Of a DNA stretch of 64,000 nucleotides, positions 1 through 10,746 are shown one piece after another. The stretch lies in assembly GCA_001600095.1 (NCBI GenBank), contig BCIX01000001.1, positions 806,001 through 870,000 on the forward strand, read 5' to 3'. The notes beneath the pieces are model-generated. The model was not told the origin of the DNA, ran no database searches, and saw only the letters and a list, made by a program, of their open reading frames with translations. A program made the translations under genes and the position numbers. Numbering within the stretch: position 1 is the stretch's first letter; every line of letters starts with the position of its first letter. Source of the stretch: Bullera alba (lineage: Eukaryota > Basidiomycota > Tremellomycetes > Tremellales > Bulleraceae).

Positions 1-24
1 TTATCTCCCAACCTCACCGCTATC

Positions 25-1988
25 ATGTCCGAGAAATCACAGCTGCCTTACCCGACTAGCCAGCCGCCAGTGGCCACGGTGAAGAAGCGAAGACACACGG
101 TCCCCTTTATCGCTCTCGCCTCGATCCTGCTCCTCCTCGGTCTCCACACCAGCATTTTCTCCATCTCCCCGTTCAGGTCCGGATGTCACCATCAAGCGGT
201 TCACTATACCCCTGAGGAGCTGAAAGAAGCGCAGTGTCCCGTCCAACCACCTACCATCAAGCTTGGTGATGGCTGGAACCCACTGAACGACGAGACCTAC
301 TCTGCTCTTGCTGCTAAGCGATTGTCGAAAGCGGTTCAGATCAACACCGAGTCGTTTGACAACCTACCCACCAACGCTTCTGATCCGTTGTTCGACAAAC
401 ACTACGCCTTCTCCCACTTCCTGGAGACAGAGTACCCGAAGTTGTTCTCCGAGCCGATCAAGCACGAATACGTCAACACTCACGGACACCTCTTCACCTG
501 GCAAGGATCCAACCCCTCTCTTAAGCCGATCGTCCTTTTGGCCCACATCGACACTGTCCCTGTTCTCCCGGCAACGGTCGACCAGTGGACGTACCCACCC
601 TTCGAGGGTAAGATTTCGGTCAACGCCTCGAGCAGCACCCCCGGCACTTGGATCTGGGGTCGAGGTGTGAGCGACTGCAAGAACTCGGTGCTCGGCATCT
701 ATGGATCGCTCGAGCGATTGGTCACTGAAGGCTTTAAGCCAGAGCGAACCATACTTGTGGCCAACGGCTTCGATGAGGAGGTGAGTCTGACGATTGTTAT
801 GGCCGCTGACTTCAGATCGGCGGTACCAGAGGCTCCGGCGCTCTCGCCCAGGTGATCCAGGAGCGATACGGCCGGGACTCGATCTCCTTCCTAATCGACG
901 AAGGTTTCTCCGGCATCTCTTACGAATACGGTGCTACTGTCGCATCCCTCGGAATGGCGGAGAAAGGCTCTGTCAACGTCAAAGTCGTTGTCAAGACGCT
1001 AGGAGGTCATTCCTCCGTGCCACCCACTCACACCGGCAGTGAGTTCATATTGTCTGCCCACGCTAATGAGCAGTCGGAATCATCTCCCTTCTCCTCTCGG
1101 AAATCGAGAAGCACCCATTCAGGCCATCCCTCGAGCCAAAATCGCCGTTCCTCAAATACCTCACCTGTCTGGCAGATCTCGCTCCTGAGATTCCCAAGAA
1201 GCTCAGGTCTAGCATCAAGAACCCAAAGAAGTGGCCAGCGCTGGCCAAGGAGCTCGCTCATGCGGACCGAAAGTTCAACTCTTTCCTTGCTACCTCCACC
1301 GCCATCGACCTGATCAGCGGCGGTGTCAAGGTCAATGCGTTGCCAGAGGTAGTCGAAGGTGAGTCGCGGATTGATTCATAGCTGACTTGCGCTAGCCACG
1401 ATCAACCATCGAATCGCTTTGTGAGTAAGAACGTGTGAGGTATGACTGACTTTCAGCACATCCAACGTCAATGCCACACTTGAGCACTACAGGAAGATTG
1501 TCACACCTTTGGCCAAGTCGCTCAACTTCACCCTCTCGTTCTTTGGCGAGGAGCCAGAATACAAATCGCCATTCCACATTGAGCTCGACACTGGAGGCTT
1601 TGAGCTCGAAGCTGCGCCTATTACGCCTTCGGACAGCAGCAGCTTCAGGCTCATTGCCGGAACGAACAAGGCTGTCTTCGGTGATGACACGGTGAATGCG
1701 CCAACCGGAATGTTTGGTGAGTGGAAATCGAGCGAGCACCCAAGGCTGATGTGTAGCCAACACCGATACGAGGCATTTCTGGAACCTCACATCCAACTTG
1801 TACCGATACACTCCAGCTGTGGTGGAGGAGAACCTCAACCAACACACTGTGGACGAGGTGAGTGGAGTGCTCAGGAACGCGGCTAATCTTCGTAGCGAAT
1901 CAGCCTTGCGGGCCATCTCAACACTACCCGCTTCTACTATCAGCTCATCCAAAACACCATCGGGTACACCGACCAGATCCAGACTTAA
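25..1988 (+). CDS. CPS1: Carboxypeptidase S-like M20 metallopeptidase
   Basis: Seven exons (25-780, 816-1038, 1074-1358, 1396-1420, 1457-1716, 1757-1857, 1896-1988) join into a 580-residue protein. Residues about 25-48 form one membrane segment after a short basic tail, as in the vacuolar Gly-X carboxypeptidase precursor of yeast. Zinc-peptidase motifs appear in order: AHIDTVPV (metal-binding His and catalytic Asp), WGRGVSDCKN (bridging Asp), FDEEIGG (catalytic Glu pair, spanning the first intron) and HTVDERI near the C-terminus (zinc His). Family knowledge predicts cleavage of C-terminal residues from small peptides in the vacuole lumen. The start ATG lies only 24 bases from the window edge, so its promoter is not visible. 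It converges on PCF11, with stop codons 124 bp apart. The call is firm; the vacuolar location is inferred. Confidence 0.93.
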
Positions 1989-2112
1989 CGGAAAAGGGGA
2001 AAAGGACAATAGAGCATACTCGTTCGATCCTATGCATATTGCTATCAAGTACGACAGTGCTAAGTCCCCCATAGCCGCTGAGCCAGCGATCCTAGATGAT
2101 TTCTCGAGACTC

Positions 2113-4526
2113 TCAGGCGTCCACCGCGATGTCCTCTTGAACAGTCTCCACGACGGCCTGCGGCAAACCTTCGTCTGCTTCTGGCGCGTCGGTGGACCTT
2201 GTTTGATGGAGTGCTTCCTGTGCTGCAGTGGATTGATCGGATTGACCGGTTGTATGAGTTGGCAGAGCCTCGATCGTAGTGGGCGGCTCTGTCGCCATGT
2301 GTTGATCTTCCGGTTGTGTCGATTGTGATTCGCGTATATCTTGCGTCGCATCCGCCTCCACTCCTGGCTCCAGCTTGACCTGCACCTCGTGTTCTCTGGG
2401 CACCCCGAGTGATACCTCAGGAACAGCCGTCTCCACACCTTCTTCCACCTTGACCCGCTTGGCCATCTCCTCCCTCTCAGCAGCTTGTTGCTCCTCAGCC
2501 TTGCGCTTGTTACCATTGGCTGCGTCCGCTTCTTCCGTCTTTATCGTCTCGATCTTGAGCGGCGAGCCAGCATTCTCCGGTTGGGGCGTCAAACCTGGGC
2601 TCTTGCTTGACGCTTTTCCATTTCCAGAGGCATTGAGCAGCTTCCTCGCCAGCTGTTGCTCGTATCGACACGTCGCGTGGTAGTACTGAAGCCAAGGTGT
2701 CAGATCTATTACAGAGCTGTTGAGAATAATCGTTCACTCACCTTGGTTTCGATAGCCAAGGCATTTCTCCATACCCATTCCTCGTTCTCCTGGTCGAGCT
2801 CCTTGACGAATGGTTCCTTGCAAATGGGGCAAACGACGTTCGTGTCGCTGGGGACTTTGACAGACTTCTTGCGCAGCGCAGCGAGCTTCTCCGGTAGCGC
2901 TGTAACTGGCGCTACGGTCGCGGCTGTGGTGGTAGACGGGCCTGCTTCAGCCACGGCAACATCGTTGATCCATTCCTGAAAAATTCTGGTAAGTGACCGG
3001 ATAACATTGACACCGGATCTACACTCACCTCTGCCTTTGGAAGCCAACGTCGATGCGCTCCTCTACCCCCAGACTCCTTTTCCTTCCTGTTTCGACGGAA
3101 ATGCCAGTCCATATGCACGGTCAACTTGCCACCGTCGTCCTCGGGGAATCGCTTGCCGCACTGCGTGCATTTTTTCGGTAGATGATCCAACGGGAGTTGC
3201 GACATGATATTCAGATTCAGACTCTCGAGCTTGTTGTCGATTCGAAGGATCATCTCTTCATACTCATCCATAGCAGCTTGACGTCGGCTGTCAGACGAGA
3301 GAGTACTGGGCTGCTGAGCGGGTGGAGTACCTGGATTGCTGAGGATACCCGTGGTGTTGAGATTGCGAAGAATGTTGGCGACGTCAAAGGGAAGCGGAGC
3401 GGATGGAACCGGTGTCGGTGCTTGAGGAGGTTGACCGCCATATGACGGAACGGGGGCGAGAGGCGTAGACGATCCTGGAATTGGGGTATGTGCTGATTGG
3501 GGTGTTGGCACGTTGGACCGGTATGCCGCGTTGCCGAATGAGGGCGGGAATGGAGGGAGATTGGGACTAGGCGCTGCCATTTGGACCGGCCTGGGAGGGA
3601 AGTTCGGCATACCTCCGCCGTTCATGGGAGGGTATGGCGATTGCTGAGGCGGAGGAGGGTGCTGTGGTGGTGGAGCCTGCGATCTCGCCGCCATACCCTT
3701 GAGCTGATCCATAATCTTCTGTAGCTCCGTCGGCGGCAGTTGACTCGCATTCAAGATGTTGGAGATTTTGCCTAGGACATCAATCTGATGCCTAACCTCT
3801 CCGTCCCACGGTCTCATCACGCTGTCACGATGCTTCGCTTCGAGTGTGGTACGTAACGTCGCCATGACTCTCTCTTTTGTTGGCGCTCCCACCGGCATAT
3901 ACGCCGCGCCCACCGACCCGAAGATCTCCCTCTCCACCTGTTCCCTCACCGCGGGTCCGTACAGCTCGACTCCGCCAGGACCGCCTGTTCTCCACAAGGC
4001 GATCATCTCCTCCATTTTCGACTTGGTCACCCCGTCCACTTCTCGGTACGTCTTGACGTAGAGTCGGGGTATGATGCCAGGTAGTAGTTGATCGGTGTAT
4101 GGTTGACCGGCGTTTTTGCTTATCGAGTCGATCAAGTATAGCAGAGGTAGTTTGTATGGAGGCGCAGCCTAGGCGGGTATCAGTATGCGGTCAATAGGTC
4201 AGGCAGCGTCGAGCTTATACATCGAATTGCTACCCGTACTGCCCTACACAGTTGGAGTTGTGACCTACCCTTAACACCGCCGCCTCTAGCTCTTCCACGA
4301 CGCCTCGCATCCTCGTCCAATCCCCCACATCCCTCTGCTGCATGGCCATCATCGACAGTTCCTGTATGATCGGGCGGGAATTAAAGGTGAGCTCTCTCAG
4401 TCGATGAGCATAATGCGCCCTGAACGGATCAACGGAATGCTGGGGCGGAACCATGTGTTGCGTCGGTGGCAACGCCGTCGCGGTGTAGGGCGCTTGGTGA
4501 TATGATGGCGTTTGATAGTAGGCCAT
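2113..4526 (-). CDS. PCF11: Pcf11, cleavage factor IA subunit for mRNA 3' end formation
   Basis: Four exons (4526-4269, 4168-3029, 2975-2742, 2685-2113) give 734 residues. Residues about 15-140 form a CID that should bind the phosphorylated Pol II C-terminal tail; its helices are recognisable in the run YLIDSISKNAGQPYTDQLL. A Pro/Gln-rich linker follows. Two zinc modules come next: CTQCGKRF...HMDWH near residue 420 and CPICKEPF...YYHATC near residues 515-550. These flank the Clp1-contacting region known in this family. The last 190 residues are acidic, Lys/Glu-rich and low complexity. The role, by family, is to couple transcription termination to pre-mRNA cleavage in the nucleus. It is divergent from FYV10 across about 500 bp. 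Confidence 0.93.
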
Positions 4527-4875
4527 TGTGGAGAGATCCTGTCAGACTACCAGGCTAGACTGCTAAGCAACACACTAAGCGTCAGGCAGTGATGTGTGGG
4601 GAGTATTGGCTATGGGAGGTGGACGAGATCAGAGCAAACACTACTCGTACTGTCTGGACGGTTCAAGGTAGGTAAGCAGGATATGCCTTCTTCTTTCTCT
4701 CTGTCTTCTCTCGATCGTTTCTCTCTCAGCAGCGGTCACGGAGAGGTATCAATCCGCCTGACCTGTGCTCTACAACGGCTAGGGTGGTGAGTTGGAATCC
4801 TTTACTGAGACGACGAAGAAGAGTGAAGATGGTGACTGGATTCAGCAACACCAGTCAACAGAATCAACCGTGCGG

Positions 4876-4907
4876 CAATAACGCCGACTAAGCTGACGGC
4901 GTTATTG
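4876..4907. repeat. Perfect 11-bp inverted repeat (hairpin) with 10-nt loop
   Basis: CAATAACGCCG at 4876-4886 is matched exactly by its reverse complement CGGCGTTATTG at 4897-4907, with loop ACTAAGCTGA. It sits 21 bp left of the ambiguous base at 4929. It could be a dimeric factor-binding site or a DNA hairpin; the sequence alone does not decide. Confidence 0.85.
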
Positions 4908-4928
4908 AATGTGGCGGTCTTCTACCCC

Positions 4929-4929
4929 N
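4929..4929. other. Unresolved base (N) beside a poly-C run
   Basis: A single N at 4929 is followed by G and about 14 C. This looks like an assembly ambiguity of homopolymer length. It matters because it lies in a reading frame continuous with FYV10. Confidence 0.95.
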
Positions 4930-5025
4930 GCCCCCCCCCCCCCGGTGGAGGTCCTCCTTGAGCACGGCCATGGTGCTCACCACGGGTCATCATATCCTTG
5001 GAATCTAGTTGACGCTGCACACATC

Positions 5026-6872
5026 ATGGCGCCCGCAAACAACACTTCCGGAAACGCAGCGATGATGTTGGAAGAGGCCTTGATCAGAGTGAGCCAAATG
5101 GCCTCAAAAGACAGTCAATTTCGCGTGGTGACGTCTACTGACCTGACTTGAGTAGACCCCATACGAGCTATTGCGTCGGTCACATCGTTCTGCGCAGAGA
5201 CAAGTCGAGAAGGATTTCCTGGCTGTACAAGTGGGTTGAACATCTGTAACAAGCCTCGACTTGTGGTATGGCCTCTGATCGATTTCGTAGGGCGCTCTCA
5301 ATGCGATAGCCAAGTCACTCAGTGGCGACGATGCCGAATCACGAGCCCAAGCCGTAACTAAGCTAGATCAGGCGACTGAGCGTGTCAAGGGTCTCAAGCG
5401 GAAGGTATGTCAGCTCGAACATGGGACAGATAATTAATCTATCTCCAGCTCGAAGACATCCAGCCTAACCAGAATAATCCCACACCTCTCCGCTCGAGGG
5501 TCAGCTACCTAGATCACCAGTCAAAGCCGCCAAAGGACGCGCCACAAGGAGGTGTCTCGACGTGAGTGCGGCGGTCCACCCATGTAACGGCGCTGTCGTT
5601 GACACGATCAGGGGCACGGAGGAAGCTGGAGACAAGACGCTGGACAGGTACATTGTGGACTACTTGCTCAGAACGGGTCACATGAAGACTGCAACGGCGC
5701 TGGCCACCAAGCAGGATATTGAGGTGGGTCACATACGTCCAGTATGCCTTATACGCTCTAACAGCACCCGCAGAGCCTGGTGGACATCAAGCTTTTCGCG
5801 GAATTGACCAAGATAGAGCGGGCCTTGGTGGAAAAGCACTCTGTTGCCGAGGCACTCGCATGGTGCGGGGAGAATAGAGGGACATTGAAGAAGACCAAAG
5901 TGCGTCGTCTCAACTTCGAACAGGCATACTCGATCTGACTAGTTGCAGAACAACCTCGAATTCACGCTCCGACTGCAAGACTTCATCGAGCTGTGTAGGA
6001 AGCGTGAGACGACCAGTGCGATCGCCTACTCGCGCAAGTATCTATCCGCCTGGGCCCCCACGCACATGCACGAGATTCAGCAAGGAATGACTTTGCTGGC
6101 CTTTGGGGAGAGGACCGGAGTCACGTTGTATAAGGTGAGTCAATATGCTCGCGCAGGTTCTGATATCGTAGAAACTCTACGACCAGGAACGATGGCAATC
6201 AGTCCGCCATCAATTCCGAGACACCTTTCTGAGCCTGTACGCCCTACCGTCCCAATCTGTCCTCAGCTTGGCACTATCTGCTGGTCTGTCAACTCTACGG
6301 CTACCGTCCTGCGTGCAACATGTACCACAGGCACAACCTCCATCGCCCACTGTTCCCCTCCTGCCCGCAGCTCCGCCACTCCACAATCTCGAAGACACAC
6401 TCTCCTTTATCAACTCGAGCTCTACCACTCGGCACGCAGCATCGCCGTTCTCGGATGTCGGAGGGGACATGAGTGGATTGATATATGTCAACGCGCAAGG
6501 GATGACGGCGTGTGGAGCAGACGGCAAGATGGATGTGGACCTGAAAACGCATCCCGATGCCAGAGTCGGGAATATCGATTGTCCGACTTGTGGAGAGGAT
6601 ATGAAGGTGTTGGCGAGCGAGGTGCCAATGTCGCATCACGTCAATTCCACGCTGGTATGCCGTATCAGCGGGCAGATTATGGATAGTCAAAATCCACCCC
6701 TGTCGTTTCCGAATGGATACGTATATTCGACAAATGTGAGTGGGCCCAGGTATGGCGAGCTGACGTCTAGGCGCTCAAGGAAATGGCAAAGACGAACTTT
6801 GACGTGGTAGTATGTCCCCGGACTGGGGACTCTTGCGCTTTCGCCAGGCTGAGGAAGGTGTACATCTCGTAG
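5026..6872 (+). CDS. FYV10: Fyv10/Gid9 (MAEA) RING-type subunit of the GID/CTLH ubiquitin ligase
   Basis: About nine exons; the start chosen is MAPANNTSGN at 5026. The hand-spliced protein shows the family order. There is an N-terminal helical region, then a LisH motif (TLDRYIVDYLLRTGHMKTA). A CTLH/CRA region follows (LALALWCGENR-like helices and NNLEFTLRLQDFIELCRKR). A degenerate RING ends the protein, with cysteines in DCPTCGED, NSTLVCRISG and VVCPRTGDSC, and the family's closing RKVYIS. The GID complex ubiquitinates gluconeogenic enzymes when glucose returns. An intron separates YSTN from ALKEMAK near the end. It converges on the SDR gene, with stops 77 bp apart. The N-terminal exons are the least certain part because of the upstream in-frame ATG at 4909. 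Confidence 0.9.
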
Positions 6873-6949
6873 CAATCGATCGAATCGCAGTTGTATAGTT
6901 CAGGAGTGTTGTTGTACAGAGTCTGCATTGGTATATCTGCTCGCTCGGA

Positions 6950-7840
6950 TTACATTGTCAAAGCCATCTTCAACTTGTCCCCCTGGACGATCTCGTCTTT
7001 CTTGCTGACCAACTCCTCCATGTCCCACGGACAGCTGATGTACCTCCCTGCAAGCCATTCCTTGCGCTCGGCTCCCAACCACGTAATCGTATCGCCTGCT
7101 ATGTCCGGCTTGTGAGGCAGCTTAGCCCTCATCTCCTCCGATTCGTTGATTGTCATTCTAGTCTTGATGGCTCCGGGATTGACACAGTAGGCCAAAAGGC
7201 CTTTGGCCTGGTGGTCCAACTGAAGGATCTCTGTCCAGCGGAGTATGGCCAATTTGGAGCTTCGGTAGTTACTGCTCCCGGCCCTTGCGGTCAGAGCACC
7301 CGACGAGGCCACGTTGATAATGGTACAAAGCCCGCCTTTGCTGTCTCTGGAGGAGAGCAACAGGGGCAAGAGGCTTCGAGTCATGTTGACAAGGCCGTGG
7401 ACGTTGACTTCCCAAGTACGCCAATCTACCTCCGGGTCCGACTCCAAGATTGTCAAATATGGCTCTTGATGAGCGGCATTGTTGATGAGAATGTCCAATC
7501 GGCCATAATCTCGTTCGAAAGCTTGAGACATGTTCTTGACGCTTTCTAGGTCGGAGATGTCGACAGTGTATACGATTACAGTGGGTTTGGGTCGGTTGGC
7601 ATCCAGAGCCGCCGTCTCCACCTTGGTGATGAGGTCGTCTGATACGCCTTGGAGATCGGCCATGGCGATGACGGAAGCACCGGCTCGAGCAAAGGCAATA
7701 GATGTGGCATGCCCAACTCCATCTTCCCATGCGGCCCCAGTGATGAGAACGTGTCGCCCACGAAGGTCGTGATGGAGAGGGGAGACAAAGTCGTACGTCG
7801 TGGCGTGGACCTTGTCGGTGAAGTTGCGACGGGCCGTCAT
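6950..7840 (-). CDS. Short-chain dehydrogenase/reductase
   Basis: An intronless 296-residue gene, unusual among its intron-rich neighbours. Classical SDR signatures are visible: a glycine-rich cofactor loop TGAAWEDGVG at residues 34-43, NNAA at 120-123 (NNAG in most members), serine in NVASSG at about 176-181, and the catalytic YRSSK at 192-196 followed by NPGAIKT. These predict an NAD(P)(H)-dependent oxidoreductase with Tyr192 and Lys196 as active-site residues. The substrate cannot be read from the sequence. No N-terminal signal or C-terminal peroxisome tripeptide is obvious. It is divergent from the UBC-like gene. Confidence 0.85.
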   Translation of the reverse strand: MTARRNFTDKVHATTYDFVSPLHHDLRGRHVLITGAAWEDGVGHATSIAFARAGASVIAMADLQGVSDDLITKVETAALDANRPKPTVIVYTVDISDLESVKNMSQAFERDYGRLDILINNAAHQEPYLTILESDPEVDWRTWEVNVHGLVNMTRSLLPLLLSSRDSKGGLCTIINVASSGALTARAGSSNYRSSKLAILRWTEILQLDHQAKGLLAYCVNPGAIKTRMTINESEEMRAKLPHKPDIAGDTITWLGAERKEWLAGRYISCPWDMEELVSKKDEIVQGDKLKMALTM

Positions 7841-8286
7841 CGCGGTGTAGAGAATGAACGAGGGTCGTGATTCTGCTCAGAATGAGAGATCCAAGGTAGC
7901 TGCTGAGGGTTAGAGTAAGTCATAGAAGTAGTTCAGAGATTGGAGATCGGCTGTGTCTGACCTACAGCCCGGTGCAGACTATCCATACCCTCGGAGCCAT
8001 GACAGCAGCGTGCACTTACAGCCATTTGGTCATCACAAGAGCGTCATGTCGATCACCTGAGCTAGAGTACACGCTGAGCCAGAGGCATGAGGCCTGAAAG
8101 CAGCTTCAAAGCGCGAGCGGCCCGAAGCTCAAACTCCGATCGGAGTTCCACGTTCACTTTGGCCTTTGACTGTTGACAAAGAGTGAATCTTGTCTTACTC
8201 GTACCTCCAACGTACTTCGTCCTTTACTCCCGACTCTGCATAGCGCGACATCAGTCGAGCAGAGTCCATAACTGCACTTCGCTACC
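7841..8286. promoter_or_regulatory. Divergent promoter region with a 16-bp perfect palindrome
   Basis: This 446-bp spacer lies between the SDR and UBC-like start codons. AACTCCGATCGGAGTT at 8132-8147 is its own reverse complement, about 140 bp before the UBC-like ATG. The CCG-AT-CGG core resembles an everted pair of CGG half-sites of the kind used by fungal Zn2Cys6 regulators. A CT-rich stretch precedes the 8287 start. Confidence 0.55.
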
Positions 8287-9305
8287 ATGTTCTCATCAAG
8301 GGCAATAACGGGCCAATTGGCTCAAAATGAGATTCCCGTCACGCAACAAGTAGCCGCTGAGATCAGTCAAGAGTAGTGAGTTGACCAAGGCCTCGCCGTG
8401 AAGACACCTGACCCGAGAGTCAGTGCGTCTCTGCGAGCGATAGGCAACTGCCCGACGGGTATGTATCTGCTTCCATCACCAGACTCCCTTCTGCTGTGGC
8501 ATGGAGTGTTCTTCGTCCATCAAGGTGTGTTCAAGTCGGGCAACCTCGCCGCTCAGATCTGATTGTTGCAGGACCGTATGCTGGTTCGGTGCTTCGGTAC
8601 AACATTGCATTCCCTGCGTCCTTCCCGCAGTCTGGTCCGACGATTCGTTTCGACTCTGACGTCTTCCATCGTAAGTCGGCCAGCTTCTTGGACGAGAGCT
8701 ATAATTACCCAATGGACCTGCACGCTGACCTCGTCCCAGCGTTGGTGGACCCAAAGACCAAGATATGGAAACCCCATGGCAGGATCTCTCGCTGGCAGTG
8801 GGTCCGCCTATGTCTTGTAGCGTACACGTCGCTGATGCCGAAGCTTCTAGACCTCGGGTGGATCAAATACCGCAACTCCTGCACAACCTGAAGAGAAGCT
8901 TCAAGTCTCAGGTCCTTTCCGAGATCACAGAGGATGAAGCGTCCAACAAGCAAATATGGTCGTGAGTGGCGTTGCAAAGTACTGCATATCGACATCTGCA
9001 AACCAGCTTCCCGAACATCCACTGACTCTCACAGACTCTACCACCACTCGCCGCAGACTTTCAAGTCGATGACGGCCCAACGGTCTTTACATTCCACTGC
9101 CGCTTCTACTTTGTTCCCCTCGGCACACCCGCCTTTGAATTCAGATGGGACAGCGTCGCCGCAGACTCTACGAGGACATAAGCGCTCGAGCAGTAGTCTG
9201 AGCAGTGTGTGTCTCGCCGACGCTGGGCCCATCACGTTCAGAGAGCTGAGCTCGTGGGAAGAAGCGGGATTGAAGGAGGGTCTGAGGAAGAGTTTGGGTG
9301 TATAG
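8287..9305 (+). CDS. Catalytically inactive UBC-fold protein, AKTIP-like
   Basis: Six exons (8287-8375, 8424-8524, 8572-8670, 8740-8797, 8851-8961, 9035-9305) give 242 residues. The UBC fold is clear in the hand-spliced core: PTGMYLLPSPDSLLLWHGVF, then FFVHQGPYAGSVLRYNI, then TIRFDSDVFHPLVDP and GRISRWQPRVDQIPQLLHNL. The position where E2 enzymes carry the thioester cysteine (HPNI..GxICL) reads HPLVDPKTKIWKP and contains no cysteine, so this is an E2-variant. Metazoan relatives (AKTIP/FTS) act in Hook-type endosome-motor complexes; a similar fungal role is inference. The C-terminal 80 residues are Ser-rich. The fourth intron is set at 8798-8850; an acceptor at 8820 would leave an implausible 23-nt intron. 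Confidence 0.85.
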
Positions 9306-9667
9306 TGTGCCTCGATTCCAACCCGTGCTATGACGATGTGCCTCGTTGTTGTATATCTGCTGTATGTACCGCTATGTCTCGCGAAAGAAGCCCTTGATGA
9401 TCTCGACTGCGAGCCTTGATCGCGATGCGTGGAGCGAGTTGTGGCCTACACGCAACACGCCGGTTAGGTGCTTGTTCCGGGAGGTTCATGTTTCAGCGAT
9501 CTCGGGCGACCTCTTTCATCGTTCGACTTTTAACTCTCTCTCGGATCTTCCTCGCAGACTTCACCTTTACTTGTCATTTCCAGTCCACTCTAGGTCTGCG
9601 CTCGATATTGAGCCCTCAGATATCGTCGTACACCGCTCCTACATACGAAGTTGCACATCTTGTCAAC
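9306..9667. other. Spacer between UBC-like and calycin-like genes
   Basis: This 362-bp spacer separates two genes on the same strand. It is pyrimidine-rich toward its right end (CTCTCTCGG..., TTCACCTTTACTTG), as expected of a short promoter and 5' leader. I see no gene, repeat or RNA element in it. Confidence 0.5.
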
Positions 9668-10610
9668 ATGACGACCACCGCCACCACCGAGAGCTCGTTC
9701 GCCATTCACGCTCCCAACTCCGCGCATCCTTCTCTGGCCGATGGGCCCGGTGGCTTCGATAGAACTTGGTTCATGGGCAGTTGGAACGTAGCTTGGAGTA
9801 CGTTGCCCATGTGGAAGGTGAGTCACTGAGGGAAGAACCGTAAGCTGATGGCGTAGGACAAGAAAGGTGGGCAGTGTTAGAGTCAACCACACTCCGCCCA
9901 TCCGGCCATGGCGATCGCCATCACAATTTGTTCAGCTACTCAATTCTGTGCAACCGGGGGCTGTAGCTGACTCGAGATAGGCGTCGTGATTCGATATGAG
10001 CCGGTCGCGCAAGAGTCCAAGATCAACACGACGTTCAGCAGTGTCGTCGAGTATCACAAGCAAAGCGCCGCAAAGGACAGCAAGCCAAGTACAGGTAGGT
10101 GATCCTTCTGTGAGACCTAACTGAAACTATGTAGTCAGGGGAACAGAGACGCTATCTGCTGGGTGAGCAGTGAGGTCTCTGCGTAACAAATTCCAACTGA
10201 TACAGGTGCGCAGAATGAACGGCGCAAACTTCGATTGGAAAGGCGCTAGCTACCTCTTCTTCGTGCATTCCCACTGGGAAATCCTGGGGTATGGCAAGGA
10301 GGACATGGGCGGATCAGGGTACGAGTGGGCCTTGACCTGTGAGTGGAAACATCAAACAGAAGCTTGTTCTTATCGGACCATGAGCCATCATCATATTCGC
10401 TAACCCTATCCCGTAGTCTTCTCGCAGACCCTCTTCACGCCCGCCGGGATCGACATCTACGTCCGCCCCATCGCTGGTACTGCTCAGCCGGACGCTGATG
10501 GTGCTCAGCTCGAAGCGCTCGTGAACAAGGTCGTCCAGGCTATCCAGACATGTCCCGATGAAGGGGTCAAGACGCTCGCCAAAGGAGGGTTCGACGTCCC
10601 GCCTCTCTAG
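9668..10610 (+). CDS. Conserved fungal calycin/lipocalin-like protein of unknown function
   Basis: Six exons (9668-9817, 9857-9866, 9981-10094, 10135-10162, 10214-10338, 10417-10610) give 206 residues. The second exon is only 10 nt. The protein starts GSWNVAWSTLPMWK after a short Thr/Ser leader and ends with an FFSQTLFTPAGIDIYVRP segment and a helix. Alternating hydrophobic strands and the GSW-to-TPAGID pattern recall the small calycin-like proteins found in many basidiomycetes and ascomycetes, which have no assigned function. There is no signal peptide or membrane segment. The acceptor of intron 4 is placed at 10213 because the upstream AG at 10205 would introduce a stop. Ligand binding is inference. 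Confidence 0.75.
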
Positions 10611-10746
10611 GCGTCATCGTGGAACCTGTGAGATGAGAAGCTTAGACGTCGGATTTGTATGCCTCTATGTGTGTATATTATGGCCACGATGACGATTGAT
10701 GCCACGACGCGATACATCTGCAATCTGCATTGCCACAATTGTCTAT

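Larger units (their letters stand above)
4527..5025. promoter_or_regulatory. Divergent promoter region between PCF11 and FYV10
   Basis: This 499-bp spacer must hold both promoters. It contains an 11-bp-stem inverted repeat (4876-4907) followed by a run of about 14 C with an unresolved base at 4929. A 12-codon upstream ORF lies at 4971-5009 on the + strand. An ATG at 4909 is also in frame with FYV10 through the poly-C run, so an alternative N-terminus 39 residues longer cannot be excluded while the run length is uncertain. No TATA box stands out. Confidence 0.6.

Noticed and set aside
25..1988. Loss of a metal ligand in CPS1 because GRGVSDCKN has Cys after Asp
   Set aside because: The residue after the bridging Asp varies in M20 enzymes (GRGxxDxK), so the site is intact.
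1392..2516. 374-codon minus-strand frame across the CPS1 3' half and PCF11 3' end
   Set aside because: It is antisense to CPS1 exons and overlaps PCF11 in a different frame; both real genes splice cleanly with family motifs.
8798..8820. 23-nt intron in the UBC-like gene
   Set aside because: Too short for spliceosomal removal; using the AG at 8850 gives a 53-nt intron with a good branch site and a better family match.
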